A model generated the notes under the pieces. The model did not search any database. It saw only the letters and a program-made list of their open reading frames with translations, and was not told the DNA's origin. DNA of 64,000 nt from Sceloporus undulatus (Eukaryota; Chordata; Lepidosauria; Squamata; Phrynosomatidae): positions 110,928,389-110,992,388 of the forward strand of contig NC_056527.1 in the NCBI RefSeq assembly GCF_019175285.1, in the 5' to 3' direction. A program made the translations under genes and the position numbers. Position 1 is the stretch's first letter. Every line of letters starts with the position of its first letter. Positions 47,197-58,803 of the stretch are shown here, in pieces.

Positions 47197-47474
47197 CAAC
47201 TATGTGATTTAAGTCACTTTCTTTGGGACTAACAGACACTCTCTCTGAAGATTTCACCTGAACTGCATGTTTTCCACATTCCTCTCTCTCATCTTTCTTT
47301 GGACAGAAGATGATAAGATAAAGATTACTTTTCTACCTGAACCGTTCACTAGCTAGATTAGGATATAGTTTTTATGGATATATTGATTAAAGTCATTAGT
47401 AAATTTTTGTTTGAACTACAGTACAAGCTACTTGTGTTGTTTCTGGGGTCAGTCTCAGTTCTTAGGGAAGCATA

Positions 47475-47809
47475 GGAGTTTATCAGACAAGGGAAATTGG
47501 AAGTATAATCCAATGTCAATCTGAACGCAATCATGGGGATTAATGTTACTGCGTGATAGGCTACCACATGCAGTTTCAGGCAATAGGAAGTCAGTCCGAA
47601 TGCAATCATGGGGTGTCACGTTATTGCATGATATACTACCACATGCAATTTCGGGCAATGGCAAGCTATTTTCAGGCAATGGGAAGTCAGTTTGAATGCA
47701 ATTCGAATTCACATAAATTTGCTGAACTAGCGAATTCACATGAATGCGTTCTGGCCCCATTTTCTTTTCATTCGAAATTAAGAGAAATTCCTCCTGTGTG
47801 ATAAACTCC
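47475..47809. mobile_element. Foldback MITE (ggagtttatca family), complete
   Basis: Left end ggagtttatcagacaaggg, right end tgtgataaactcc, with ata on both sides as a possible 3-bp duplication. Confidence 0.8.
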
Positions 47810-47819
47810 ATAGTTAGAC

Positions 47820-48358
47820 AAGCCTAGGTCAGCTCCTCCCTGCCTTGGTCAGGCCTCACCTGGAATATTGTGTCCAGTTCTGGGGACCACAGTTCAAAAA
47901 GGATGTTGACAAGCTGGAATGTGTCCATAGGAGGGTGACTAAAATGATGAAGGGTCTGGAAACCATGTCCTATGAGGAACGACTTAGGTTTAGCCTGGAA
48001 GAGAGACAGTCAGAGGTGTTATGATAGCCCTGTTTATGTATTTGAAGGGGTGTCATGTTAAGGATAGAGAAAACTTGTTTTCTGCTGCTCCAGAGAACAG
48101 GACACGGAGCAATGGATTCAAACTACAGGAAAAGAGATTCCACTTCAACATTAGAAAGAACCTTCTTGACAGTAAGAGCTGTTCACTAGTGGAACACACT
48201 TTGTCAGAGAGTGGTGGAGTCTCTGTCTTTGGATGTCTTTAAACAGAAGTTGGATTGCCATATGTTGGGGGTGCTTTGACCATGATTTCCTGCATAACAG
48301 GGGGTTGGACTTGATGGCCCTTGTGGTCTCTTCCAACTCTATGCTCCTATGACATTAT
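47820..48358 (+). mobile_element. CR1 LINE 3' part, plus strand
   Basis: tggaatattgtgtccagttc, the [11 protein letters not shown]-coding stretch, gggggttggacttgatggcc and ctcttccaactctatg are the CR1 3' coding region and tail. The frame is broken. Confidence 0.9.
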
Positions 48359-48909
48359 AGAAGCCACTGAAAAAGTGTGAGGGCAAAGGATTATCTGGAT
48401 AATCCCTGCCAAACCTGAATAGTTGGGGGGGGGGGGTATGCTGCCTTTCAGTCCCTCCATTGGTATGCATACTACCAGTTGAAAACCACTGTTTTAGACC
48501 AAGCTTTGGTCCTTTAATGTTTTGCACTTCAGCTCCCAGAAGTCCCAGCCAGCTTGGCCAATTGTCAAGGATTCCAGTAGTAAAATACAGGAAAGATCAA
48601 ATTCTGAGTATCATTGGTTTAATGGTGTGTCCCTCTTCCTCCAAATAATAGTCCACAATTCATGGAAATTATGTTGGTCTGTCCTTAAGCAACACTTCCC
48701 TCTACTGGCAAAGAAAGAAATCACTAGAAGTGATGTTGGAAAAACATGCCCATATTTTAAGACCAAACATGCTTATTATGGTACATGTGCTTCCTCAGAT
48801 TGAACATGGCAACTGCTGCATGCAAAGCATTTGCTATACTCTAAACAACAACTCTTCTGAAACACCCACTAACTATTGCTTAGAGAAGCATCTGGGTTAC
48901 ATAAACTGT
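48359..48909. other. Intergenic, no gene seen
   Basis: A poly-G run at 48425-48436; otherwise unassigned. Confidence 0.45.
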
Positions 48910-49130
48910 GTGTATGTATGTGTTGTGCCTTCAAGTCATTTCCAACTTAAGTCATCTCTAAGGCGAACCAATCATGGGTTTTCTTGGGCAGATTTGTTCA
49001 GAGGAGGCTTGCCATTCTCCTGAAACTGAGTGCATGTGACTTGCCGAAAGTCACCCAGTGGCTTTCATGGCCGAGCGGGAATCAAATCCAGAATTGCAGT
49101 CTAACATTCAAACCACTATACCATGCACTA
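48910..49130 (-). mobile_element. tRNA-derived Sauria SINE, full length
   Basis: The tail gtgttgtgccttcaagtcat is at the left; the tRNA-like head (gccgagcgggaatcaaatcc, aaccactataccatg) is at the right. Confidence 0.85.
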
Positions 49131-49591
49131 CACGATACAAATACAGTAGTGCAAATTTATCTCCATTCCCCTGTTCTGGTCAGGAAGCTCCTCCTTAGCT
49201 TTCATCATTCAAATAGGTTTCTAGTCCTCATGCTGGCAGAGATGCTTTGCAACAAGAGGAGGCCTCCGGCACTTTCTTGCTTCTTTCTGCTACTGCTTGG
49301 AAGCATCTCTGGAATTTCCTGTTGGTCAGCCCTTACTACTGACTTGTCAGGAATAATTACCTTCTTGCTTTTCAATGCACTTTAAAGTGCCTGGGTTTCC
49401 TTTTAATCCAGGGATGGTTTCAGAAGAGGACAGTGCATCATAATACAAAGGTGAGTTTTGAGAAACAGCTGGGTTAAAACAGTAGATTTATGATTTCCGT
49501 TTCTTGCATTCTAGGAACAAGCTGTAATGAAAAGAAGGAAAGGTGGTAACTATAGACAGCTACTCCTTAACTTTAGGAAATGGGTGAGATA
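49131..49591. other. Intergenic, no gene seen
   Basis: Open frames exist but show no recognisable protein. Confidence 0.4.
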
Positions 49592-49597
49592 TGAACT

Positions 49598-49937
49598 TGT
49601 CGCGGCAAGGAGACGCAGAGACGAGAGTGGGGTTCACAAGTCTCTTCCAGCCAGGTTTTTGGCTGGGCCTTTTATTGTCATTTTGCTTACATTAGTCCGT
49701 TGTTTGCCTTACAATCATTTGCTAGGTTACGTGCCCTTTTTGCAGTGGAAGCAGGATGTGAAGACCGGCTAAGTCAGCATGGACTTATCTATCTGATTAT
49801 GGATAAAGCATTGTTATCTTGAGAGAGGGTCACAATCCTGTTGTTTGCCAGCAGAACTGCCACATCTCAATCTTGATGAGCATTGCTATCCTGAGAGAGG
49901 GTCACGACCCTATGGTTTTGCCAGTGGGGTTGCCACA
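49598..49937 (-). mobile_element. Solo LTR of an endogenous retrovirus (fossil)
   Basis: A 340-bp element with TGT...ACA ends, flanked by a perfect 6-bp target duplication TGAACT (49592-49597 and 49938-49943). An AATAAA on the minus strand near 49670 sets the orientation. Two imperfect repeats of about 70 bases (gagagagggtcac) lie in the U3 side. A 6-bp duplication fits a betaretrovirus-like (class II) element. No internal genes are present. Confidence 0.75.
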
Positions 49938-50301
49938 TGAACTAAAATCATCTCCTAAATCCTGATCTTTTGCAGATTTATTTGTCATAAATTCATTAAA
50001 CTTACTTAGAGAAATGTTTAAGAACCACCTCTTGGTCTCTAGGAGTTTTCTCAGCTTAACAATGGATTTTTATTTATTCATTATTTAGATATTTCAAGGT
50101 TGTTGTTGTTTTTTAAAGCATCCTAGTGGTTTGGCTCCATATTCATTCAAAGTAGACCTACTGCAATCAGTGGTACTCAGTTCAGTAGATCTTCTCTCCT
50201 GGAAAAGGGATTGTGTAGCCCTCAAGCTGATGCTGAACTGTAACTCCCAGAATCCCCTCACCATTGGCTTTATTGGCTGCAGTGGATGGGAGATGCAATT
50301 A

Positions 50302-50380
50302 GAATCATAGAATCATAGAATTATAGAATCATAGAGTTGGAAGAGACCGCAAGGGCCATCCAGTCCAACCCCTTGCCATT
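50302..50380 (-). mobile_element. CR1 3'-end scrap
   Basis: Repeated tcatagaa units, then gttggaagagaccgcaaggg. Confidence 0.85.
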
Positions 50381-51284
50381 AGAAAACTTTGGACAGAACC
50401 ATGGTTCTTGCCACTTTTCTAGCGTAAGGATGACTAAATAGGACTTTAGAACGGTTATTTGTGTACTGTAGTTGGTGTTGTGTATTACTAGGATCTCAAG
50501 TCATCATGGAACCAGCTCAATGATTCCAAAACAAGGAGCATAGAAAAGGAACATCACAGCTTGGGGTCAGTCTCATCCCCATGCCTGGTGTCACCTGTTG
50601 TGGGGGCATGCTTGGGGGACAGCAGTAGCATGGTTACCCTCCAGGCTTCGCCGTAGCACATGTCCCTCCTCCTCCAGTCATGCACTTTCTGTCTGGAGAG
50701 GAAGCCCAGGGCTGGAGCAGTAGGAAAGGACACATATGTGTCCCTCTTGCCCTGAAGGGGAAGGAGGACCCAAACCCTCTTCTGGATGTCACCTGGTGCT
50801 GTTTGTACTCCCAGCACCCCCCTAGTGATGCCAATGCTTGGGATGGAGAGAAGGGGGCATCCAACTTGATACTGATGTTTTCTCTCCCACCTTGAAACCC
50901 TGATATTAATTCCTAACTTCTTAAGAATGGGTGGAAGGGATTTTTTATTGTTGTTTTGTTTTGTTTTGCTTTGCTTTTTGATACTCACAACCCAAGCCAA
51001 TTCTATGGGAATGATCACATGGAGGCACTTAGTGTGCTTAAATCGCCTGCAAAACAGTCCAGAAGTGTGGAGGTGTGATAGCTGGTCGGGCTTCTGAAGA
51101 GTCATTGAGGCGTCCCCTCTCCTTTCCCATCACCAAAGCATTCGCAGAGCAGCCATTTCTTCAATAACATGAACTTCTGTCATTGAAGAAATGACTGCTC
51201 CATGAATACTTTGAGGATGAGAGAGGAGTGGGACACCTCACTGATGATTTAGAAGCGTGACTGTCTATGACACCTTTGCGCTTC
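50381..51284. other. Intergenic, no gene seen
   Basis: A GC-rich stretch at 50570-50890 has open frames on both strands but no recognised protein. 51135-51205 holds an imperfect inverted repeat (gcagagcagccatttcttca / tgaagaaatgactgctc). Confidence 0.45.
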
Positions 51285-51630
51285 AGGAATGTGTTATTGA
51301 TGTTTTATCGATGGTCAGCCTCCCATGTGATAATACCCTATGAGTTCTCAGTTTCAATTTGATCATCTTGGCTTCGAAGGGTATTTCAGGCTTGATCTGT
51401 TCAACAACCCATTTGTTTGTCTCTTTGACTGTCCACAAGATCCTCAGCACTTCTCCAGCACCACATCTCCAATGAGTTGTTTTCTTTTTATCTGCTTTTT
51501 TCACTGTACAACTTTCACATCTGTACAAGATGCTAGGGAATACAATGGCTTGGATGATTCTAACTTTAGTTGTATAATTTTACTCCTTAGGATCTTGTCT
51601 AATTCTTCATAGCTGCACTTCTCATTAATA
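51285..51630 (-). mobile_element. RTE/BovB LINE fragment
   Basis: The minus strand encodes decayed LRILWTVKETNKWVVEQIKPEI, matching the C-terminal block of the copies at 55755 and 60745. Confidence 0.85.
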
Positions 51631-52047
51631 GTCTTCTAGATCCCTTATTCTGCCCCAAAGCCCCCCAATAGCTCATTTTGCCACTGAATCTCAGAACTAG
51701 AAATTATAAGACATCGCTTACCGTTGCACCAGAAGCAACCATCCAGCCTATGGGGCAGTCAGGAAGAAATGCCCTCCATCCTTTTACAATTGCTCATTCC
51801 TGCTGCAAGCAAGGTAATACAAGGTAACAATACACACATCAAGTGAGGTAATGTTGAGTGTATGCCAGCCAGCTGACACCCTGATGATGCATTAAAGTCA
51901 CCTCCAGCTTGGGTCAGAACATGAGCTGTAGACCTTTTATTTGAAGTCTGCTGGGTTGTTTGTTCCTTCCTGTGTTATTAAAGAGGTCACCTTGTGGGAT
52001 TTTGTCCTGGAAAGTGTCCTTGGTTCCAAGTCAGGTTGGGTTCTCTG
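51631..52047. other. 5' flank of the RNase gene
   Basis: No repeat recognised; ends at the TATA box. Confidence 0.45.
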
Positions 52048-52135
52048 TATAAAAGCTGACAGGGAAGGCTTTGCTTTTGCCGAAACAGCTCTCGGTCCAG
52101 CTCTTCAACAGAAGCCCTCTCCAACCAAAGCTCAG
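52048..52135 (+). promoter_or_regulatory. TATA box and non-coding exon 1 of the RNase gene
   Basis: TATAAAAG lies at 52048-52055, followed about 25 bases later by an exon of about 58 bases ending accaaagctcag before gtaaggctgag. RNase A family genes typically have one non-coding exon 1 and a single coding exon 2, which matches the acceptor at 55148. Pairing across 3 kb is inferred. Confidence 0.65.
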
Positions 52136-52149
52136 GTAAGGCTGAGGGT

Positions 52150-52370
52150 GCATGTATGCTGTAGAAATAATGCAGTTTGACACCACCAAAAGTCCTATAG
52201 GTCCATCCCATGGAATCCTGAGGTCTGCATTTTTATAAGGTCTTTAGCCTTCTCTGTTAAAGAGGGTTGGTGCCTCACAAAACTACAAATACCAAGATTC
52301 TGTAGGATGGCACCTTGACCGTTAAGTGGTGTCAAACTGCATTATTTCTACAGTGTAGATGCACTGTAAG
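52150..52370. mobile_element. Foldback MITE (gcagaaataatgca family), RNase intron
   Basis: gtagaaataatgcagtttga at the left and tcaaactgcattatttctac at the right are inverted. Confidence 0.85.
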
Positions 52371-52934
52371 ACTTCAATGTAGGACTATGGTTTTACTTTA
52401 ATGGACATAGTTCCATCATCTGGGATTTGCAGTTTGGAGGGGGGAGTTAGACTTCACAGCAGGGAGCTCTAGTGTGCCTCCCAAAGTACATGCCCCAGGA
52501 TTCCCTAGCATGTTGCCACAGCAGCTAAAGCAAAACCATTATGCTATAATGATGTGCAGTAGTTTGACAGGACCCCTGCTCCATGTCTCAAAGAACAGAA
52601 TGGTGCTGTGACCAAAGGCGTTATATGGTTCAGGTATAATCTCTCTTATGGCTTCAGTGTTGTCTAGGAAAAGCATTCCAGACAGTAAGGTCTGCCATGA
52701 TTCTGACAATAACCATTATTCCAATGCTTAGAGCAAGGATAGACCATCTGTGGCCTGCAGCCTACCTTTAGGGGACCTTCTGAAGCAATGCACTTGGATA
52801 TCTGGCAAAAGTGACCCATCCCTTTGCCAGCAAACTGATGGAAGTTAGAGGAGGTCAGTGAGGGAAAAGGTGGTTTCAGGAAAAGAGAAAGAAGAAAGAA
52901 GGGATGGGAGAAAGAAAAAAGGAGGAGGCAACTC

Positions 52935-53055
52935 CAGTGTGGTGTAGTGGTTTGAGTGTTGGACTACAACTCTGGAGAGCAGGGTTTGAGTCTCAGCTTA
53001 GCCATGAAACCCACTAGGTGATCTTGGGCAGGTTACATGCTCTCAGCCTCCAAGA
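52935..53055 (+). mobile_element. tRNA-derived Sauria SINE, 5' part
   Basis: gtgtggtgtagtggtttgag and aaacccactaggtgatcttg. Confidence 0.8.
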
Positions 53056-53637
53056 AAGTAAATTTTCCAAGCTTTGGATTCTAGACATCCTAGAATCTGG
53101 GAATTATACTCCAAAAATGGAAATATTGCAACCTTTATTCCAGAAGGAATGTAGCTTCGTCAGAGGGAGAAGCGGAAAGAAGTGTCTAACTTCTAGTGAA
53201 GGAGGTGATGTTACACCCAGAATAAGGACATCGCTACAAACATGAAATCCCATATCTGCTTTCTATAGACTACCAAAAAGGTGCTCAGGACGGTTTCTTA
53301 AATCCAAAGCCAAACTAGCCACAACAAGAAATGGGTCCTGCTCCACTGCAGTCTCTGGAATGTCCTTCCATATTATATTTCTGAGATTTTCTAGCTCTTA
53401 TCTTTTCTGAGATAGGAACATAATGTTCATTTCAATTGTGCCTTTTGTTTGCTCTCTCTCTCTCTCTCTTTTGCTGGCCAGTTATTTTAAATATACTTTC
53501 TTTACTGTACTAGAGAGATATATTTTTTTAAAATAATTGTTACTATAATATCAAAATTATTCTTAGCTGTTTAACTGTTTTTAGAATCAACTAGTTTTAT
53601 GTTTAATGTTCAACTCACTGAAATCTTTAGGTACAGA

Positions 53638-53830
53638 TAAAATATGGTGTAATGGTTTGAGCATTGGAGTGAAATACTGGGGATTGGGGTTCAGTTCTCT
53701 GCTTGGCCATGGAAACCCACTGGGTGACCTTGGGCAAGTCACACACTCTCAACCTCAGAAAACCTTGTGATAGAGTTGCCTAAGGGTCAACGTAAGTCAG
53801 AAACTACTCGAAGGCACAGCAATGACCAAA
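53638..53830 (+). mobile_element. tRNA-derived Sauria SINE
   Basis: tatggtgtaatggtttgagc, ccactgggtgaccttgggca and the tail ctactcgaaggcacagcaat. Confidence 0.85.
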
Positions 53831-53909
53831 TGTGTAAAGATATGTCAAATAAATAAATAACATAGTGGAGCAAATTCCACCCTGACTTCCCATCATAACC
53901 TTGAGAAAC

Positions 53910-54110
53910 ATAATCTAGGTTGACACCACTTTAACTGCCATGGCTGAAGGCTCTGGAATTCTGGAAATGGTAGTTTGTTGTGGCATCAAACCTCTCTGAC
54001 AGAGCAGGCTAAACGTCTCTCAAAACTCCAATTCCCAGAATTCCATACCCTTGAGCCATGGCAGTTAAACTGGTGTCAACCTGGATTATTTCTGCATCAT
54101 AGATGCAGCC
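53910..54110. mobile_element. Foldback MITE (gcagaaataatgca family)
   Basis: gacaccactttaactgccat and atggcagttaaactggtgtc are inverted arms. A second, half copy follows at 54262-54380. Confidence 0.8.
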
Positions 54111-54650
54111 ACAGTTGGTTACATGGTATGTTCTAGTGGGGAAAGGACTCTTATTTCTTTATTTTATTAATTTTTGCCTCAGACTTTACACTGTACCATA
54201 TCTTACAGAGCAGCTTTCTGGGGAAATATCTAGCAGTTATTTATGTTGTTGCTACCCATGGCTGGTGCCATACTGCAGAATTAATGCCATTTGAAACCAC
54301 TTTAACTCTCATGGCTCCATCCTATGGAATTCTGGGACTTGTCATTTGGTGGGGTACCAGGGCTCTCTGACAGAAAAGGCCACTTAGACCAGTGCATTTG
54401 GCACCAGACCCTAATGATCTACATTTTTGGTAGTGTGACATGCTACTGAATTGATTCAGATTGCGCTGCATCATTCCCAGAAATGGAGTTGCCTCCTTTT
54501 TAAATCCATATGGTGGCAAATGTGAACAGCAACAGGATTAAAATGGCACTGAGATATTCGATCACCATAAACATAATGGGAACACCAAACCTATTCAGAA
54601 TTGGTTCTGAATCAGTGCGGAGATGCAAATCTTTTCGTTCAAAAAGGTAA

Positions 54651-54911
54651 GGAGTTTATCACATGAGAGGAATTTCTCTTAATTTCGAATGAAAGGAAAG
54701 TGGGGCCAGAATGCATTCACGTGAATTCGCTAGTTCAGCAAATTTACATGAATTCGAATTGCGTTCAGACTGACTTCCCATTGCCCCAAAATAGCTTGCC
54801 ATTACCCGAAATTGCGTGGGGTAGTCTATCACGCAATAACGTTAAACCCCATGATTGCGTTCAGAAATGACATTGGATTATACTTCCAGTTTCCCTTGTT
54901 TGATAAACTCC
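54651..54911. mobile_element. Foldback MITE (ggagtttatca family), RNase intron
   Basis: Inverted relative to 47475-47809, with ggagtttatcacatgagagg and tttgataaactcc ends. The half MITE of the other family (about 54925-55130) follows. Confidence 0.8.
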
Positions 54912-55235
54912 CAAGTGTGAATGACACTCTAGAATCCCATAGCATGGAGTCATGGCAGTTAAATCCAGGTTGACACCATTTTAACTGTATCAGTCCTGTA
55001 GTGTGTATGCAGTGGAAGTTCGAGTGGGCCAGTGAGAGAGAGAGAAGGTGGTTTCTGAAAGAGAGAAAGAAGGGAAAAGGAAAAGTCAAACTGTATTATT
55101 TCTGCAGTGCCGATGCATTGATGATGCCATTTTGTTTTTCTGCCTCAGGTACCCAATCTCTCTCTGTGTTCCTGCCCAATTCCACTTCCATATTCTCGAT
55201 TTCCTCCTTCCTGACCGACACCAACAGAGACAGCA

Positions 55236-55685
55236 ATGGCACATAAAAGCCAATGTTTGGGCCTAAGTATGGCACTCATCATGATGGCAGCAACATGGGC
55301 GACCATGGTCAGTGCAGAAAGCTACCAGAAGTTCCTGAGGGAACATGTTGACTACCCAACAACCCAAGTTCCCGACGACCAGCATTACTGTGACCTCATG
55401 ATGCAACGCCGCAAAATGGCGACGTCCAGCTACTGCAAACACCTCAACACCTTCCTCCATGTGGACACCGCCCAAATCCAAGCCGTGTGTGGCCAGGCGG
55501 GGGAACCCACCACAGGTGACCTCCGAGAAAGCGACGCCAGCTTCCCCCTCACAGTATGCCATCTTCAAAGGGGCTCTTGGGCTCCCGACTGCAGATACAA
55601 CGGCACCTATGGCATCGAGAGGATCATTATCACCTGTGTGGATGGCTTCCCTGTCCACTTGCAAACCGAGGTCCCCAATTATTGA
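55236..55685 (+). CDS. RNase A superfamily ribonuclease, angiogenin-like
   Basis: 149 codons in one exon, with an acceptor (tgcctcag) at 55148. Residues 1-27 are a signal peptide ending VSA; mature length is about 122. The three catalytic residues are present: His37 in QKFLREHVDY, Lys68 in the CKHLNTF signature and His141 in PVHL. Six mature cysteines (52, 67, 85, 108, 119, 134) give three disulphides, as in angiogenin and other non-mammalian RNase A proteins; the fourth bond of pancreatic RNase is absent. One NGT glycosylation site is at 122. It should cleave RNA after pyrimidines outside the cell or in vesicles; antimicrobial or angiogenic roles are known in the family. It sits near Pro/Thr tRNA genes, as mammalian ANG does. 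A BovB LINE begins 70 bases past the stop, so the poly-A site is unclear. Confidence 0.95.
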   Translation: MAHKSQCLGLSMALIMMAATWATMVSAESYQKFLREHVDYPTTQVPDDQHYCDLMMQRRKMATSSYCKHLNTFLHVDTAQIQAVCGQAGEPTTGDLRESDASFPLTVCHLQRGSWAPDCRYNGTYGIERIIITCVDGFPVHLQTEVPNY

Positions 55686-55754
55686 GGCCTCTCTGAGAAT
55701 ATGGGGCCAGGAAAAAAACAAATCAATTTATCATGCATTCACTCTCTTTCACTT

Positions 55755-56250
55755 TCCTTAATTTTTTCCCTTTGTTGTTGTTCTTAACTGCCCTCAAGTC
55801 AATTTTGATCCTGTGGAGGAGACATCTCCAAGACTCCCTGTCCTCCACTGCTCTGCTTAAGTCCTACAAATTCATACCAATAACCTCTTTTACAGAGTCC
55901 ATCCATCTAACATGCGGTCTCCCTCTCTTTCTACTATCCTCCGCCTTTTCTAGCATTATTGTTTTCTCCAATGAGTCATGCCTTCTCATGATGTGGCCAA
56001 AGCACAACAGCCTTAGTCTAGTCATCTTGTCTTCCAGAGAGATTTTTGGTTTGATCTTTTCTAGGACCCATTTGTTTGACTTCTTGGCTGTCCATGGTAT
56101 CCTCAGCAATCTTCTCTAGCACTACATTTTGAATAAATTGATTTTGCTCCTGTCTTCTATCTTAACTTTCTAGTCTCATATCCAGACATGGTAAGAAGGA
56201 AAACAATGGCTCATACGATTCTAACTTGTGTGTTCACTTATAAGTCTTTG
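55755..56250 (-). mobile_element. RTE/BovB LINE 3' part
   Basis: The minus strand encodes LRIPWTAKKSNKWVLEKIKP and LLCFGHIMRRHDSLEKTIML, the typical BovB-type C-terminus. Confidence 0.9.
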
Positions 56251-56316
56251 CGTTATTTCTTAAATTTTACTCATACGCTCCAACTGTCCCCGTTTGGGAG
56301 GACTAGTCCTTGAGGG

Positions 56317-56540
56317 CCAGCATGGCGTAGTGGTTTGTGAATTGGACTAGGACACTGGGAAACCAGGGTTCAAATCCCAGCTCAGCCATGGAAATCCACC
56401 TTAGACAGATCACACTCTCTCAGCCTCAAAGGATGGCAGCGGCAAACCCACTCTGAAGAAACTTGTCAAGAAAATCTTATGACAGGTTCACCATAAGTCA
56501 AAATTAACTTGAAGACACACAACAGCTACAATAACAATGA
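56317..56540 (+). mobile_element. tRNA-derived Sauria SINE, full length
   Basis: ggccagcatggcgtagtggt, ggttcaaatcccagctcagc (B box) and the tail cttgaagacacacaacag. Confidence 0.9.
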
Positions 56541-57208
56541 AGTCCCAATTAATCCTCTGCAAAGAGGAGAAGAGAGGAGCAACCAAGATCTTGTCCTTCC
56601 CTGCAGACTCAGGCAAAAACAAACTGTGGCAGCCTTTCCTAGATTGTATTGTCTTTCTCATTAATAATTTTTACCATCTTAACCTCACACTGATTTTGCT
56701 TGGGCACATCTCTCTCTCTGTCCTGGTTTCCCTCTGCCAAATGTATTGTTTTACTAACTGCAAAATCTCTGTTGCATCTGCATATTCTGACTGGTACCTT
56801 GAAAATAAAATAAGATGAGTTTAATAACATTGCTTCCCATTTTTTATTTATTTATTTTGCAAGAAGTGTCTTGGTTTTGTTTTTTTGTTGTTGTCGTTGT
56901 TGCTGTTGTTGTTGACAGTGGCGAACAATTCTTGAGTTCTGTTTAGTCTAATTAAAAATAATAATAATCGTAAGCCGCTCTGAGAGCCTTTAGGGCTGAA
57001 GAGTGGTGTATAAATACCATAAATAAATAAATAAATAAATAAATAAAATAACTCTATATCTTAAAAATAAATCTCAGTTTTGCTGTCTGCATTTTTAAAG
57101 TAGGGAATGCTTACCAACAAAGAATCCATACAGCCTGATTATACAAAATAATAGCAATAGTAGGGACAACAACAGCAGCAACAGAAGAAGAAGAAGAAGA
57201 AGAAGAAG

Positions 57209-57239
<31 letters not shown>

Positions 57240-57309
57240 GATAATGTAGATGCCAGAAGTTAGTGTAATCTTGTCTCCTAGTAAACTTCCAAATATGAAC
57301 AACCAAAAT
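56541..57309. other. Intergenic with L2-like 3' end and simple repeats
   Basis: cgtaagccgctctgagagcc...gtataaatac plus (AAAT)n at 56955-57052 is an L2-like 3' end. (GAA)n lies at 57186-57238. No gene. Confidence 0.6.
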
Positions 57310-57381
57310 TGGGCTCGTCCGGGATTTGAACCCGGGACCTCTCGCACCCTAAGCGAGAATCATACCCCTAGACCAACGAGC
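57310..57381 (-). tRNA. tRNA-Pro (AGG)
   Basis: 72 nt, with acceptor stem GGCTCGT/ACGAGCC, anticodon stem CTCGC/GCGAG around loop TTAGGGT (anticodon AGG), and the B box GGTTCAAATCC. No intron, and CCA is not encoded. A short minus-strand T run (complement of 57304-57307) can serve as the Pol III terminator. Confidence 0.98.
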
Positions 57382-57411
57382 CACGCCGTTGCATAGCCCT
57401 TTGAACTAAGA

Positions 57412-57527
57412 TTTTTCTGTTCTAGTGCCACCTAGTGGTACTATTGATATTATCTTTTCCATTCTATATTTTTTCTGTTCTAGTGCCACCTAGTGGCAAC
57501 ATTGATATTGTGCTTTCCATTCTGTAT
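57412..57527. repeat. 58-bp tandem duplication carrying CTCF-like sites
   Basis: Two units (57412-57469, 57470-57527) each contain GTGCCACCTAGTGG (57425-57438, 57483-57496). Its complement CCACTAGGTGGCAC fits the CTCF core consensus CCASYAGRKGGCRS at every position. It lies 44 bases from tRNA-Pro(AGG). Confidence 0.7.
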
Positions 57528-57764
57528 TTTTCTTTCTTACACTTTAAAGCCACTTTTCTCAAACCAAACTGTCTCCTCCTCCAGCTTCCTTTCTTTCTTT
57601 TTTAAAAGGGATCCAGACTCATCCCCAAAGACTGAGATTAAGTTACAGAAACAGGTTGACATTCAGCTGCATTCTCTCCTGCACCCTTTTTTCCCCCAGA
57701 AAGAAAAAAGAACCAGGAAATAAAGCAATCTGAACTTGGGGAGGGAAGGAGAATAGCACAGATC

Positions 57765-58060
57765 CAATCCACACTGCAGAAATAATCCACTTTGACACCC
57801 TTTTACCTGCCCTGGCTCAAGACTATGGAATTCTGGGAATTGTAGTCTTGTGAGACATTGAGCCTTCTCTGTCAGAGAGCTCTGGTGCCACAATTCCAGC
57901 TCCTAGGATTCCATAGCATTGAGCCATGACAGTTGAAGCAGTGTCAACTGTATTAATTCTGCAGGGCAGTTGCAGATAATACTACAAATCCCAGGATTCC
58001 ATAGCATTGAGGCAAGGTGTCAAAACAGCATCAAATTCTGCAGTGCAGATGCAGCCTGAA
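57765..58060. mobile_element. Foldback MITE (gcagaaataatgca family) plus an extra half
   Basis: cactgcagaaataatccact is followed by inverted arms to about 57965, then another right-half copy to 58060. Confidence 0.75.
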
Positions 58061-58088
58061 TCATGAATAGCTGAATACCTCTAGGGCT

Positions 58089-58371
58089 GTGTCCACACTG
58101 CAGAAATAATCCAGTTTGAGGCCACTTTAAAAACCATGGCTCAGTGCTAGGGAATTCTGGGATTTGTAGTCTGGCACCAGAGCTCTCTGACAGAATTACA
58201 CACACATATCCAATAGATAGATAGATAGATAGATAGATATGCAATAGATCTAGATAGATAGATAGATAGACACACACACACATATATTTATATACATGAA
58301 CAGAAATACATATATATAATTCTTATTGTACATTATTATATTATATAATAATTAATAGTTTTATTGTTTAC

Positions 58372-58406
<35 letters not shown>

Positions 58407-58768
58407 TATATACCACCTTTCTGCAGTGATCAAAGCGGTTCACAAGACAATCAAATACAATTGCACAATACATTAAGTACAAAATACGTAAAACCGTAAG
58501 TACATATATAATTAAACAAGCATCCTTAAGATATCATTATTGTTATATATTATTAGTTATTATTATTAACCATTAATAATAATGGATAATTTTATTGTTT
58601 ACATTTCACCCTTGTTATATAATATTAATTATTATTTATTATTTATTAATAATATTTATTCATTGTTGTTATAATAATATTTTATTTTTATTGATAATAA
58701 TTATTAATTACTTATGGATAATACTAATTATTATGGATAATAAATAATAATTAATAATGATAAATTTT

Positions 58769-58803
<35 letters not shown>

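Noticed and set aside
57111-57347. Open frames with a MREVPGSNPGRAQF start over tRNA-Pro genes (also 59767-60000)
   Set aside because: These are tRNA-Pro sequence read as protein, followed by microsatellite; a known artefact.
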